Below, piece by piece: positions 14,833-22,475 of a stretch of DNA of 32,385 nt; within the stretch, counting starts at the first letter, position 1; each line of letters begins with the position of its first letter. A model generated the notes under the pieces. It had not been told where the DNA came from. It saw only the letters and a list, made by a program, of their open reading frames with translations, and did not search any database. Source of the DNA: Clostridia bacterium (GTDB taxonomy: Bacteria; Bacillota_A; Clostridia; Oscillospirales; CAG-272); the NCBI GenBank assembly GCA_017414585.1, contig JAFQLN010000213.1:1-32385 (forward strand), written 5' to 3'. The position numbers and the translations under genes were made by a program.

Positions 14833-16809
14833 TTATTTTGCCGGGACGAGCACATGAATGCCGTAGGGCATAACCTGCATAGTCCCCGCTTCGTATGTTG
14901 TTCCGGTGAGCAGGTCGGTCATTGCGCCCTCGAGGACAACCGATGCCGTGCTGTTTCCGATTTCGCAGAGGATCAGCCCGGACACGCCATCGCCTTCACG
15001 CGGAATCACGAGAAGCGAGCCTTCGGTCCGGTACGGCTGTACATCCGCTTCGGCAAGAGCGAGGGACACCAGCTTGTCCAGATCCTCATCAGACGGAATC
15101 GTGCCGAGGAGGATGACTGTGCCTTTGCCGAGCTTCACCTTGCCGATCAGGGTTTCGCCGTTCAGTGCGCTGTGTCCGGCTGTGACGGATGCGAGAACTT
15201 CGCCGTTTTCCGGCAGAGTCCAGCATTCGGCAAACCGGCGGTATGCGAGGGCTTTTCCGTCCGACCATGCGGCTTTGAGCGTTGTGCCGTCGTCCGCAAC
15301 CGAATAGTCGAGCACAGCGCCGAGCATTTCTTCAAGGATGCCGGTTTCGTAATCCGTGAAGTGCGCGCCGATTTCGTTGCGGATATCCGTCATCGGTCCG
15401 CAGACCCAGACGCCGCCTTCTTCGACCCATGCGCGGATGCGTTCGGCAAGTCCGTTGTCCTCGAGGGACATGATGAACGGGGAGAAGAGGACTTTGTATC
15501 CGTCCAGTTTCCGCATCGCGCCGATGACATCGGGACGCACGCCCGAACGGGAGAGTGCACGGTGGAAGGCTGTCGCTTCGCCTGTATAGTTCATGCCCGA
15601 GACAATCGCCTGCTTTTCAAAGAGCGTCCAGCTTTTCGAGGTATAATGCAGAGCGACGGGGGTTTTCACCTTCGTTGCGGTGAGGAAATCCGATGCCGCT
15701 GCAAATTCGCGTGCGGTCTGCTGCACTTCCCCGAACACGTGAACGGGCTTTCCGGCAGGTGTGAGTACGGAGCCGTGGATCAGTTCGTGACCCGCCCAGT
15801 GCTGCCGCCAGAGCCAGTACATATTCGCTTCTCCGCCGAGTGCTGCCGGGAGCCACGAATTCAGCCGGCACCATCCCTCCGGCTGGAGCTTCTGGTGAAT
15901 ATCCGTCGAGCCGTTGTGCGTGGTCTGTGTTTCCGTATTCCAGAAGGGTCTATCCTTCAGTGTGCGCAGAAAATCGAACCAGAATACGCAGTCGGTCATA
16001 TTTTCCGGCGTATTGTAGTGGTTGAACTGCACCACATCGAGCGGCGCGGTCACAGTTTCGTAATCGAGACCGTTCAGCGGCATCATATCCGTACCGATGG
16101 GCGCGGTGGTGTACTGCCGGAGAATATCGTTCTGTCTGTGCACAAAGCGGCGGTCTGCGTCGTGATGTGCCATCGTCCATTCGTATTTGATATGCGGGTT
16201 ATGCCATGTGCCGACGGGGGCGGGAATGTCGTCGATATCTTCATACGCCTGACTGAACAGGTTGAGATTCCAGCGGCGGTTGACCTCCTCAACGGTACCG
16301 TACTGTTCGCGCAGACGGTCGTGGAACGCCTTCATGCAGTGCGGGCACAGGCATCCGGTATCCCATGTGTAGATTTCGTTGTCGATCTGCCAGCCGATGA
16401 TCGCCGGATCAGAACCGAATTCCTCGCCCATTTTGTGCACGATTTTGTCGCAGTACGCAAGGTAGTCCGGATTGTTCGAGCATCCGTGACGACGTCCTCC
16501 GTGAGACGCACGTGTTCCGTTTTCGCGGAGAACGGGAATTTCGGGATATTTCTTGAGCAGCCAGTGCGGGGGTGTGGCGGTGGGCGTTCCCATCACAACG
16601 GCAATGCCCGCTTCATGCAGTGCATTTACAACTTTGTGCAGCCACGAAAAATCGTATTCCCCTTCGCGCGGCTCCATCTTCTTCCATGCGAATTCTCCGA
16701 TCCGGGCGCAGGTAATGCCTGCCTCTTTCATTTTCGCAATATCATAAGGGATTTCGCTTTCATCCCAGTCTTCGGGATAGTATGCGCATCCAAGAAACGG
16801 TGTCTTCAT
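14833..16809 (-). CDS. Beta-galactosidase, glycoside hydrolase family 42
   Basis: A 658-residue GH42 enzyme. The start MKTPFLGCAYYPEDW is chosen because GGAGG lies 5-6 nt upstream; a longer in-frame reading begins 7 codons earlier without such a site. The (beta/alpha)8 domain carries RIGEFAWKKMEP, the acid/base Glu in QIDNE (E145) and the nucleophile Glu in FWNTETQ (E292). Cysteines C110, C153, C155 and C158 form the zinc site typical of GH42. A trimerisation domain (about 390-590) and a C-terminal beta domain follow. No signal peptide: intracellular hydrolysis of imported beta-galactosides (or related glycosides) is expected. First gene of a three-gene operon with promoter at 16842-16870. 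Confidence 0.94.
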   Translation of the reverse strand: MKTPFLGCAYYPEDWDESEIPYDIAKMKEAGITCARIGEFAWKKMEPREGEYDFSWLHKVVNALHEAGIAVVMGTPTATPPHWLLKKYPEIPVLRENGTRASHGGRRHGCSNNPDYLAYCDKIVHKMGEEFGSDPAIIGWQIDNEIYTWDTGCLCPHCMKAFHDRLREQYGTVEEVNRRWNLNLFSQAYEDIDDIPAPVGTWHNPHIKYEWTMAHHDADRRFVHRQNDILRQYTTAPIGTDMMPLNGLDYETVTAPLDVVQFNHYNTPENMTDCVFWFDFLRTLKDRPFWNTETQTTHNGSTDIHQKLQPEGWCRLNSWLPAALGGEANMYWLWRQHWAGHELIHGSVLTPAGKPVHVFGEVQQTAREFAAASDFLTATKVKTPVALHYTSKSWTLFEKQAIVSGMNYTGEATAFHRALSRSGVRPDVIGAMRKLDGYKVLFSPFIMSLEDNGLAERIRAWVEEGGVWVCGPMTDIRNEIGAHFTDYETGILEEMLGAVLDYSVADDGTTLKAAWSDGKALAYRRFAECWTLPENGEVLASVTAGHSALNGETLIGKVKLGKGTVILLGTIPSDEDLDKLVSLALAEADVQPYRTEGSLLVIPREGDGVSGLILCEIGNSTASVVLEGAMTDLLTGTTYEAGTMQVMPYGIHVLVPAK

Positions 16810-16841
16810 GTTTTCCTCCGGAAAGATCAATCTGTGCTGTC

Positions 16842-16870
16842 AGTATACCATATTTTTTCTTTGTTGACAA
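16842..16870 (-). promoter_or_regulatory. Promoter of the GH42 operon
   Basis: Minus strand TTGTCA (-35, 16865-16870), 17 bp, TATACT (-10, 16842-16847). No clear operator palindrome was seen around it, although a sugar operon would be expected to be regulated. Confidence 0.75.
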
Positions 16871-16919
16871 GATTTTCACACCGTTTTTTCCGGCGGGACT
16901 GTTCTTTTCCGGCAGTGTG

Positions 16920-16928
16920 TGATATAAT
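16920..16928 (+). promoter_or_regulatory. Extended -10 promoter of the membrane protein/ceramidase pair
   Basis: TG-A-TATAAT with TATAAT at 16923-16928 and a poor -35. The start would lie about 40 nt before the ATG at 16977. It is divergent from the GH42 promoter. Confidence 0.6.
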
Positions 16929-16976
16929 GTAGGAAACAGAATCCCTTTCTGCCATTTTTTCGATAAGGAGACCGCC

Positions 16977-17474
16977 ATGACTTCTCCCGTTCCTTTGCCG
17001 GAGCTGAAAGAACGAGACAAACTCAGCCTTCCCCTCTTTTTCGCCTACGTACTTCTCGCCGCTGTCCTTGCAGCCATCGCAATCTGTGCGCTCAGTGCCC
17101 AGATCATCCGCGGCGTGGACGATCTTCTGCCGCATCTCGCTCCCCGTCTGGGACTGGACGAATCCCTTGCCGGAGAGCTTACGGCGATTTTTGCCCAGCT
17201 TGACCATGCCTCTCTCAGCGTGCACCACGAAGTCCCCTCCCTGCTGTCCTTTGTATTTGCGCTGTGCATCGGACTTTTTCTGCGTGCGGGCAGAAAGGCA
17301 GTCCGCTTCCCATTCGCCCTGACGGTTGTTTTGGCAGTTCTTGTCGGACTCATCTTCATCACCGTATCGCTCGCCCTCTCCGTATGGATGACCGATGTGA
17401 ACGACATCCGCTTCGGGGACATTGTCCTCTCGTTGACGAAGATGATCCGCGCCGGCGTACTCGGCAGTCTGTAA
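16977..17474 (+). CDS. Small integral membrane protein of unknown function
   Basis: A 165-residue protein I do not recognise. It has three hydrophobic segments: about 19-46 (Ala/Leu-rich), 86-104 (SLLSFVFALCIGLFL) and 109-136 (Val/Leu-rich). Between the first and second is an amphipathic stretch (about 47-85) with HLAPRLGLDESLAGELTAIF, which should lie outside or along the membrane. ATG preceded by AAGGAG. The next gene, a ceramidase-like lipoprotein, begins 11 bp after its stop with the ribosome site abutting the stop codon, so the two are cotranscribed and may act together at the cell surface. Function not inferable. Confidence 0.75.
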   Translation: MTSPVPLPELKERDKLSLPLFFAYVLLAAVLAAIAICALSAQIIRGVDDLLPHLAPRLGLDESLAGELTAIFAQLDHASLSVHHEVPSLLSFVFALCIGLFLRAGRKAVRFPFALTVVLAVLVGLIFITVSLALSVWMTDVNDIRFGDIVLSLTKMIRAGVLGSL

Positions 17475-17485
17475 GGAGGGAATCC

Positions 17486-18934
17486 ATGAATAAACGAAGC
17501 ATTTCTTTGATTTCTGCCCTGCTTCTGGCTGTTATGACCGTTCTCTGCGGATGTACGAACGGCGCATCGCACAAACCGGAGCTTTACAGTACGCTCACGC
17601 CTCCCGAAGAGATCACGCCGCAGTGGACGATGGGCTTTGCCGACAGGGAAATCGCTCTGCCCGAAGAAAGCGATCAGCCGCTTTACATAGCCGGGTATAA
17701 GCAGGGCGTGGAAATTTCGCGCACGATTCTCGATCTGCCCCGCGCATCCGCTGTCTGGATGGATACGGGCGGAGAAGGCGTTCTGCTCATCGGTGTGGAC
17801 TGTGTGGGACTGTCAAACAAGATCGTGAACGACATCCGCACCGACCTTGCCGCGTTCTGTGAGCAGTCCGGATGCGCGTCCGTGAACATTTACGCCACGC
17901 ACAATCACGCCGGCATCGACACCCTCGGTCTGTGGGGACCGGTCGCACAGGACGGAAAAAACGATGATTATATGCTCGCGCTCACCGAAGCCTGCAATGC
18001 AGCGGCGATGGCGGCATACGAAAACCGGCAGGCGGGTACGCTCTTTTACGGCTTTGCCGATACGGATATTCTCCGCGACAGCCGCGAACCGATTGTTTAC
18101 GACAGTCTCCTGCATCAGTTCCGTTTCGTCCCGGACGACGGCAGTGCGGGAATCCGGCTTGTATCCTACAGTGCGCACGCCGAATCGCTCCGCTCCGAAA
18201 ACACCATGCTCAGCCGCGACTTCCCCGGCATGATGAGCGATCTGATCCTTGAAGAAACCGGCGACGCTTTTCTCTATATGCCGTCCGCGGTCGGGGGACT
18301 GATCATGACCGAAGAACTCGAAGGCGACTGCGGCTTTGCCAGCATGGAAGACAATATGCGCCGCACGGGACGGTATCTGACCGAACGCCTTCTTTCCATT
18401 GAAAAGGAAGAAGTGATCGAGCCGACCCTCGCTCTGGCGCGCACGGAAATCACCGTTCCGCTTGACAATACGGCGTTTTTATACTACCGCTTCCTCGGTA
18501 TTCTCGATACACCTGCCAAACGAGGAAACGGAGCTGCCGGTTACGAAATCACTTCGGAGATGTCCGTACTCCGTCTCGGAAACTGCACCTTCGCGCTCAT
18601 TCCCGGCGAAATTTTCCCGGAACTTGTAATCGGCGGCTGTTTCCCCGATGACCGCGCCGCATCGCCGGAAAACGAAAATCCCATTCCGCTCTGCACCATT
18701 GCCGCAGAGTACGGGCACGACAGACTGTTCGTTCTCGGGCTTGCGAACGATGAGCTTGGATACATCGTCCCGCCGAACGATTTTCTTGTGCACGATACCC
18801 TGCCGTACTTTGAAACAACGGAGGATGCATACGGAGAGAATCACTATGAGGAAACCAATTCCACGGGAATCAGAACGGCGGCTTGCATAGCCGAAGCGCT
18901 CCGCGCCCTGCTTTCTGCCATGGCGGAAGAATAA
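17486..18934 (+). CDS. Neutral/alkaline ceramidase-like lipoprotein
   Basis: A 482-residue lipoprotein. The signal peptide MNKRSISLISALLLAVMTVL ends in a lipobox-like LCGC with C23 as the likely lipidated residue, so the protein should be anchored outside the membrane. The body resembles the N-terminal domain of neutral/alkaline non-lysosomal ceramidases. ATHNHAG supplies a candidate zinc His (H141), SYSAHAES a second (H231), MPSAVGG a candidate nucleophile S267, IPGE a Glu (E375), and NDELGYIV a Tyr (Y426). These match, in order, the His/His/Ser/Glu/Tyr pattern recalled for bacterial and human enzymes. Expected activity is amide hydrolysis of N-acyl lipids; ceramide itself is unproven. It lacks the long C-terminal domain of classical enzymes. 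Start set by AGGAGGG just upstream. Confidence 0.82.
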   Translation: MNKRSISLISALLLAVMTVLCGCTNGASHKPELYSTLTPPEEITPQWTMGFADREIALPEESDQPLYIAGYKQGVEISRTILDLPRASAVWMDTGGEGVLLIGVDCVGLSNKIVNDIRTDLAAFCEQSGCASVNIYATHNHAGIDTLGLWGPVAQDGKNDDYMLALTEACNAAAMAAYENRQAGTLFYGFADTDILRDSREPIVYDSLLHQFRFVPDDGSAGIRLVSYSAHAESLRSENTMLSRDFPGMMSDLILEETGDAFLYMPSAVGGLIMTEELEGDCGFASMEDNMRRTGRYLTERLLSIEKEEVIEPTLALARTEITVPLDNTAFLYYRFLGILDTPAKRGNGAAGYEITSEMSVLRLGNCTFALIPGEIFPELVIGGCFPDDRAASPENENPIPLCTIAAEYGHDRLFVLGLANDELGYIVPPNDFLVHDTLPYFETTEDAYGENHYEETNSTGIRTAACIAEALRALLSAMAEE

Positions 18935-18981
18935 ATCGGCAAATCCCGTGAAAATTCCCCGAAATAATTTCACAAACCTAC

Positions 18982-19010
18982 TTGCATTTATCACCCGGTT
19001 ATGGTAAAAT
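18982..19010 (+). promoter_or_regulatory. Sigma-A promoter of secG
   Basis: TTGCAT (-35, 18982-18987), 17 bp, TAAAAT (-10, 19005-19010). It gives a leader of about 80 nt before the ATG at 19099; no known riboswitch was recognised in it. Confidence 0.8.
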
Positions 19011-19098
19011 AGATAGGCTAAGTTCATTTAACCGTCGTACTATGCCCATTTGCGGCAGGTGCACGGATTACGAATCATCGTTCAAATGGAGGCAAACC

Positions 19099-19473
19099 AT
19101 GCAAATTGCTATCGGCATCGTTCTCATTATCGCCGCAGTATTCCTCGTCGTTTCCGTTCTCATGCAGTCCGGCAAGAGCCACAACCTCTCCGGCACCATC
19201 GCAGGCGGAGCTGAAACCTTCTTCGGCAAGGCCAAGGGTTCAACCATCGACAAGAAGCTCTCCAAGCTCACCACCATCGTTGCGATCGTATTCGTCGTTC
19301 TCGTTCTCGTTTCCTACCTCATGCAGGATACCGTAGATCTGAGCGATCTCCAGCAGAGCATTTCCGATGCGGAAATCACTGCAGGCACGACCGAAACCGA
19401 AGACGCTGCAGAAGGCGCGGCGGAAGGTGAAGCTGCATCCGAAGACGGCGCAGCTGAAGGCGCAGAAGGCTGA
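19099..19473 (+). CDS. secG: Preprotein translocase subunit SecG
   Basis: SecG, the small subunit of the SecYEG protein-conducting channel. The 124-residue protein has an N-terminal membrane helix (about 2-21), the conserved cytoplasmic loop MQSGKSHNLSGTIAGGAETF (22-41) with FFGKAKG, and a second helix (about 54-75). The start is the ATG with GGAGG 7 nt upstream. Unlike typical SecG (about 75-110 residues), it ends in an acidic, low-complexity tail of about 40 residues (Ala/Glu/Gly-rich, e.g. AAEGAAEGEAASEDG). The order secG-rnr is a common Bacillota arrangement. It has its own promoter and is followed by a terminator at 19538-19564, so rnr is probably transcribed at least partly separately. 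Confidence 0.93.
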   Translation: MQIAIGIVLIIAAVFLVVSVLMQSGKSHNLSGTIAGGAETFFGKAKGSTIDKKLSKLTTIVAIVFVVLVLVSYLMQDTVDLSDLQQSISDAEITAGTTETEDAAEGAAEGEAASEDGAAEGAEG

Positions 19474-19537
19474 TTCAAGACATTCTTTGTCTGAAGTCAA
19501 CCGGCTTCGCTGATTGAAACAATGAATCAACAAGAGG

Positions 19538-19564
19538 GCGGAGCACAAGCGGTTCCGCTTTTTT
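19538..19564 (+). terminator. Intrinsic terminator after secG
   Basis: GCGGA (19538-19542) pairs with TCCGC (19554-19558), followed by TTTTTT. The inner part AAGC/GCTT can extend alternative pairing. Confidence 0.65.
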
Positions 19565-19812
19565 GCTGCCCGCAAATGCATGAAACCGAACGGAAATGCG
19601 CATACTGATATGACCGCTTCCTTATAACGCATATACACACAGATATAGCCGATTACAAAACTCCGAAAAAACGTAATCCAGCACTCGAAATCCGGCTGCG
19701 GCGAACGGGGTAGAGGTCCCCGTGAGCTCACTCCACTATTTCTGGTGTTTTGCAATTTCTATATAAAGTGGCACACGGAATTGCAGGCACTATATCCAGT
19801 AAAACCCATTTA

Positions 19813-19843
19813 AAAAGTTTTTGCGGAGCTTTTTTCAAAAAGC
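19813..19843. repeat. Short hairpin repeat upstream of rnr
   Basis: AAAAGTTTTTGCGGAG followed by GCTTTTT-TC-AAAAAGC. Its layout resembles the element at 174-226 (AAGTTTTGAGGAG ... CTTTTTCAAAAG), and AAAAGTTTTTGC recurs exactly at 22164-22175, just after rnr. Suggests a small dispersed intergenic element; only the similarity inside this window is seen. Confidence 0.4.
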
Positions 19844-19904
19844 GACCGTTCCCTTTTTACTGACGTTTTGAAATCGGCTAACACAGATACAGAAGGAGAA
19901 TCTC

Positions 19905-22160
19905 TTGGCTGATCACAGAAGCAAAAACAAACGCGAAAAATCCATCCGCCGCGCGATGGGTAAATATAAATCGGACCGTAAAAACGCGCACGGCTCACAG
20001 CGGAAGAATTCCCGTTCCTCCCGCAGTCAGCCGCCGACCTACGAATCCATGAAAAATCCCGCTGTCCGTTATCCGGAACAGATCGAAGGCACGTTCTCCT
20101 ACAGCGGACGCGGCTTCGGCTTCTGCATCCCCGATCCGGCATACGGCATGGCGGACGTCTTCATCCCGCCGCGCAAAACCATGGGCGCCATGACGGGGGA
20201 CCGCGTGACCGTCGAGCTGTACCCGCGCGAACACAGCCGGGACGCTGACCGCACTTTTGAGGGAGAAGTCACCTCCGTCGAATACAGCACCGACACGATC
20301 ATCGGCACGCTCCATACCGGGCAGGGATATTCCTATGTCCTTCCGGATGCCAAACGGTTCGGCGTGATCATCTATGTCCCCGAAAAGGATGTGGATGTTT
20401 CGGGTGCGAAGGACAACGACAAGGTGGAAGTCGTCCCGCCCGGGGAGGAATTCTTTACCCGCACCAAATCCATCACGGTCCGCGGTCCGCGTGATATGCC
20501 CTATTTCGATACAGCCGGACGGATCAGCACCGTTTTCGGCAGCAGTCTCTCCCGCGATGCGAATTATTCCGCCATTCTTTACGCCTCCGGCATCCGCACC
20601 GAATTCCCGGAATCCGTTCTGCGCCATGCCGACGGGGTATCGAAAGAACCGATTTCCGCCGAAAACCGAACGGATCTGCGCGGGAAGCTGATCATGACCA
20701 TCGACGGTGCGGGCGCGAAGGACCTTGACGACGCCGTGTCCCTCGAACGCACGGAAGACGGGTACCTGCTCGGCGTGCACATCGCGGATGTCTCGCACTA
20801 TGTCCGGCAGAAAACTCCCACGGAGGAAGAAGCGGCTGTGCGCGGAACGAGCGTCTACTTCACGGACAAGGTTGTGCCGATGCTCCCCGAAGCACTTTCC
20901 AACGACGCCTGCTCCCTCAACGCCGGGACGGACAAGTACGCCCTTTCAGCAGAAATCACCCTTGACAAAAACGGTCAGCGGACAGGCACACGGATTTTCA
21001 AGTCCATCCTGCGTTCCTCTGTCCGCGGCGTTTATTCGGAGGTCAACGATCTCTTTGCACAAGGCGAAAGCAGTGCGTACTACGAAAAATACCGCGAAGT
21101 ATACCCCATGCTCACCGATATGTATGCGCTGTACGAAATTCTCCAGAAAAACAGCGAAGCGCGCGGCGTCATGGAGCTGGAAGACGCAGAAGCCGTAATC
21201 GTTCTCGATGAAAACGGCAATCCTGCCGATATTGTCCGCAGAGAACGCGGGGACGGTGAAAAACTGATCGAGCAGTTCATGCTGCAGGCAAACATGGGTG
21301 TGGCACAAACGCTGAACGAGCTGCACCTGCCCTGTCTCTACCGCATTCACGAACAGCCTGACCGGGAAAAAATCCGCGCGTTCGCCGTATTCGCACACAA
21401 TGTCGGGCTGGACACACGCGGACTGACCGGGGACGATCTTGCAGCCATGCCCGCGCACACACTGTCCGACCGGCTGATGGCAGTACTCCGTGAAGCGGAA
21501 GAACGCGGCATCGGTGCGATTGTCTCGTCCGTCCTTCTGCGCAGCATGATGAAAGCAAAGTATGTTCCGCAGTGCCTGCCGCATTTCGGTCTGGGCGCGG
21601 AAGAATACTGCCACTTCACCTCGCCGATCCGCCGCTATCCCGACCTGTTCGTGCATACCGTCATTACGGAAACACTGGAAAAAACGGGACTGCGCGAACT
21701 GACTGCGGGCACGCCGTTTGACGAAGATCCCGTCCCGCACCTCACGCGCATAGCCGATGACCGCGGGGTTTCGTCCACAGACTGCGAAATCCGCGCGATG
21801 AATGCCGAACGCGAAATCGAAGACCTGTACATGGCGCTCTACATGGCGGACAGAATCGGAGAGGAATTCGATGTGACCGTCTCTTCCGTCACCCGCAGCG
21901 GTATGTTCGTGCAGTGCGAAAACCTCATCGAAGGCTTTGTCCCCGCCGCCTGCTGGCCCGCATCGAAAATCAATGAAGAACTGATGACGCTGACTGCGGG
22001 CACGACCGTTTACACCCTCGGCTCCCCCCTGCGCGTGCGTCTCTCTGACGTGGACATCTCCGGCGGAAAAATCACCTTTGAGCCCGTCCGTGCCCATCCT
22101 TCGTCAGCGGGCGAAAAGAACGGCAATACTGCGGAAAATGTCGTGTCTGCGACGATTTAA
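19905..22160 (+). CDS. rnr: Ribonuclease R
   Basis: RNase R, a processive 3'-5' exoribonuclease that degrades structured RNA. The 751-residue protein starts with a basic low-complexity tail (1-45), then cold-shock/OB domains (about 58-180, with EGTFSYSGRGFGF and YSYVLPDAKRFG). The RNB catalytic domain follows with IDGAGAKDLDDAVSL (266-280, Mg-binding aspartates), GVHIADVSHYV and HFTSPIRRYPDL. A C-terminal S1 domain (about 665-735) contains TVSSVTRSGMFVQ. The start is a TTG at 19905 with AAGGAG six bases upstream; an ATG 17 codons later is possible but lacks such a site. The common rnr partner smpB does not follow; a short ORF and a MATE gene do. Confidence 0.95.
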   Translation: MADHRSKNKREKSIRRAMGKYKSDRKNAHGSQRKNSRSSRSQPPTYESMKNPAVRYPEQIEGTFSYSGRGFGFCIPDPAYGMADVFIPPRKTMGAMTGDRVTVELYPREHSRDADRTFEGEVTSVEYSTDTIIGTLHTGQGYSYVLPDAKRFGVIIYVPEKDVDVSGAKDNDKVEVVPPGEEFFTRTKSITVRGPRDMPYFDTAGRISTVFGSSLSRDANYSAILYASGIRTEFPESVLRHADGVSKEPISAENRTDLRGKLIMTIDGAGAKDLDDAVSLERTEDGYLLGVHIADVSHYVRQKTPTEEEAAVRGTSVYFTDKVVPMLPEALSNDACSLNAGTDKYALSAEITLDKNGQRTGTRIFKSILRSSVRGVYSEVNDLFAQGESSAYYEKYREVYPMLTDMYALYEILQKNSEARGVMELEDAEAVIVLDENGNPADIVRRERGDGEKLIEQFMLQANMGVAQTLNELHLPCLYRIHEQPDREKIRAFAVFAHNVGLDTRGLTGDDLAAMPAHTLSDRLMAVLREAEERGIGAIVSSVLLRSMMKAKYVPQCLPHFGLGAEEYCHFTSPIRRYPDLFVHTVITETLEKTGLRELTAGTPFDEDPVPHLTRIADDRGVSSTDCEIRAMNAEREIEDLYMALYMADRIGEEFDVTVSSVTRSGMFVQCENLIEGFVPAACWPASKINEELMTLTAGTTVYTLGSPLRVRLSDVDISGGKITFEPVRAHPSSAGEKNGNTAENVVSATI

Positions 22161-22194
22161 TCGAAAAGTTTTTGCATAATCTTTTGTTTAATTA

Positions 22195-22223
22195 TTGACA
22201 AACTGTTAATATTGTGCTAAAAT
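22195..22223 (+). promoter_or_regulatory. Consensus promoter of the small ORF/MATE unit
   Basis: TTGACA (-35, 22195-22200), 17 bp, TAAAAT (-10, 22218-22223): one of the best promoters in the window. It is the only promoter seen between rnr and the MATE gene. Confidence 0.9.
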
Positions 22224-22238
22224 ATGATTACAATCATA
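22223..22238. promoter_or_regulatory. Palindrome across the start site of the small ORF/MATE unit
   Basis: Perfect inverted repeat TATGATT-AC-AATCATA running from the last base of the -10 box through the expected +1. It is a good candidate operator. The same 7-mers form the core of the terminator stem at 22422-22475 (AATCATACC and GGTATGATT). Confidence 0.5.
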
Positions 22239-22257
22239 AGAAAAGGAGCAGGTCAGC

Positions 22258-22365
22258 ATGATTTTCCCTTTTGCAGAACCGCAGACATTTGAAATTCTCG
22301 CTCTCGCCGCCGTGGTTGTCATCACTGCGCTTGCTCTGATGTTCCACGCACACACGAAGCGATAA
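22258..22365 (+). CDS. 35-residue single-span membrane peptide / possible leader peptide
   Basis: A short ORF of 35 codons (MIFPFAEPQTFEILAL...). It has AAGGAG 9 nt before the ATG and a consensus promoter about 35-60 bp upstream. The peptide has one hydrophobic segment (about 11-29, LALAAVVVITALALMF) and a basic end (HAHTKR), which predicts N-out/C-in orientation. It is not a family I recognise. Two hairpins, the second a strong terminator, and a MATE efflux gene lacking its own promoter follow directly. It may therefore be an independent small membrane protein, a partner of the pump, or a regulatory leader peptide. Coding is supported by position and translation signals only. Confidence 0.6.
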   Translation: MIFPFAEPQTFEILALAAVVVITALALMFHAHTKR

Positions 22366-22396
22366 CGAAAATTCACACATCCGAATACAGACAGCA

Positions 22397-22418
22397 CTCT
22401 CTGCCGCCGGGTAGAGAG
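22397..22418 (+). promoter_or_regulatory. Leader hairpin upstream of the terminator in front of MATE
   Basis: CTCTCTGCC pairs with GGGTAGAGAG (9 pairs, one G-T) around a 4-nt loop, 31 nt after the small ORF stop and 3 nt before the terminator. Its TGCC could instead pair with the GGCA that opens the terminator stem, so it may take part in alternative folding. No known riboswitch class was recognised. Confidence 0.55.
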
Positions 22419-22421
22419 AAA

Positions 22422-22475
22422 GGCATCGAAATCATACCGTCAGGCTTTCAAAGGTATGATTCCGGTGCCTTTTTT
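22422..22475 (+). terminator. Strong terminator/attenuator upstream of MATE
   Basis: A 17-position stem (GGCATCGAAATCATACC with GGTATGATTCCGGTGCC; one G-T and one A-C mismatch), 14-nt loop, then TTTTTT at 22470-22475. It ends 49 nt before the MATE ATG. It either ends the small-ORF transcript or works as an attenuator for MATE. Confidence 0.9.

Larger units (their letters stand above)
19474..19904. other. Long secG-rnr intergenic region
   Basis: About 430 bp without a supported gene. In order: a bulged hairpin directly after the secG stop (TTCA-GACA against TGTC-TGAA, about 19474-19495), a small TGATT/AATCA hairpin (19511-19529), the terminator at 19538-19564, an ACGGGG/CCCCGT hairpin (19705-19710 with 19718-19723), a perfect 10-bp palindrome GTGAGCTCAC (19722-19731), and a GCTTTTT/AAAAAGC inverted repeat (19828-19843). 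No tmRNA or tRNA fold was recognised and no convincing rnr promoter was found. A minus-strand frame is open here but continues antisense through secG, so it is not called. Confidence 0.5.

Noticed and set aside
14818..16932. 704-codon plus-strand frame opposite GH42
   Set aside because: Longer than the real gene but antisense to a GH42 enzyme with all catalytic and zinc residues; no motif of its own.
19240..19755. 171-codon minus-strand frame across the secG-rnr spacer
   Set aside because: It runs antisense through the conserved part of secG and has no ribosome site; the spacer part alone resembles no family I know.
22161..22257. smpB or tmRNA expected after rnr
   Set aside because: No SmpB motif, tRNA-like domain or tag-peptide frame is visible; the region is a promoter and leader.
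22366..22475. Known riboswitch (ZTP/pfl or preQ1 type) upstream of MATE
   Set aside because: CCGCCGGG and AGAGAGAAAGG superficially resemble parts of those motifs, but the required partner sequences are missing; kept only as an unassigned leader.
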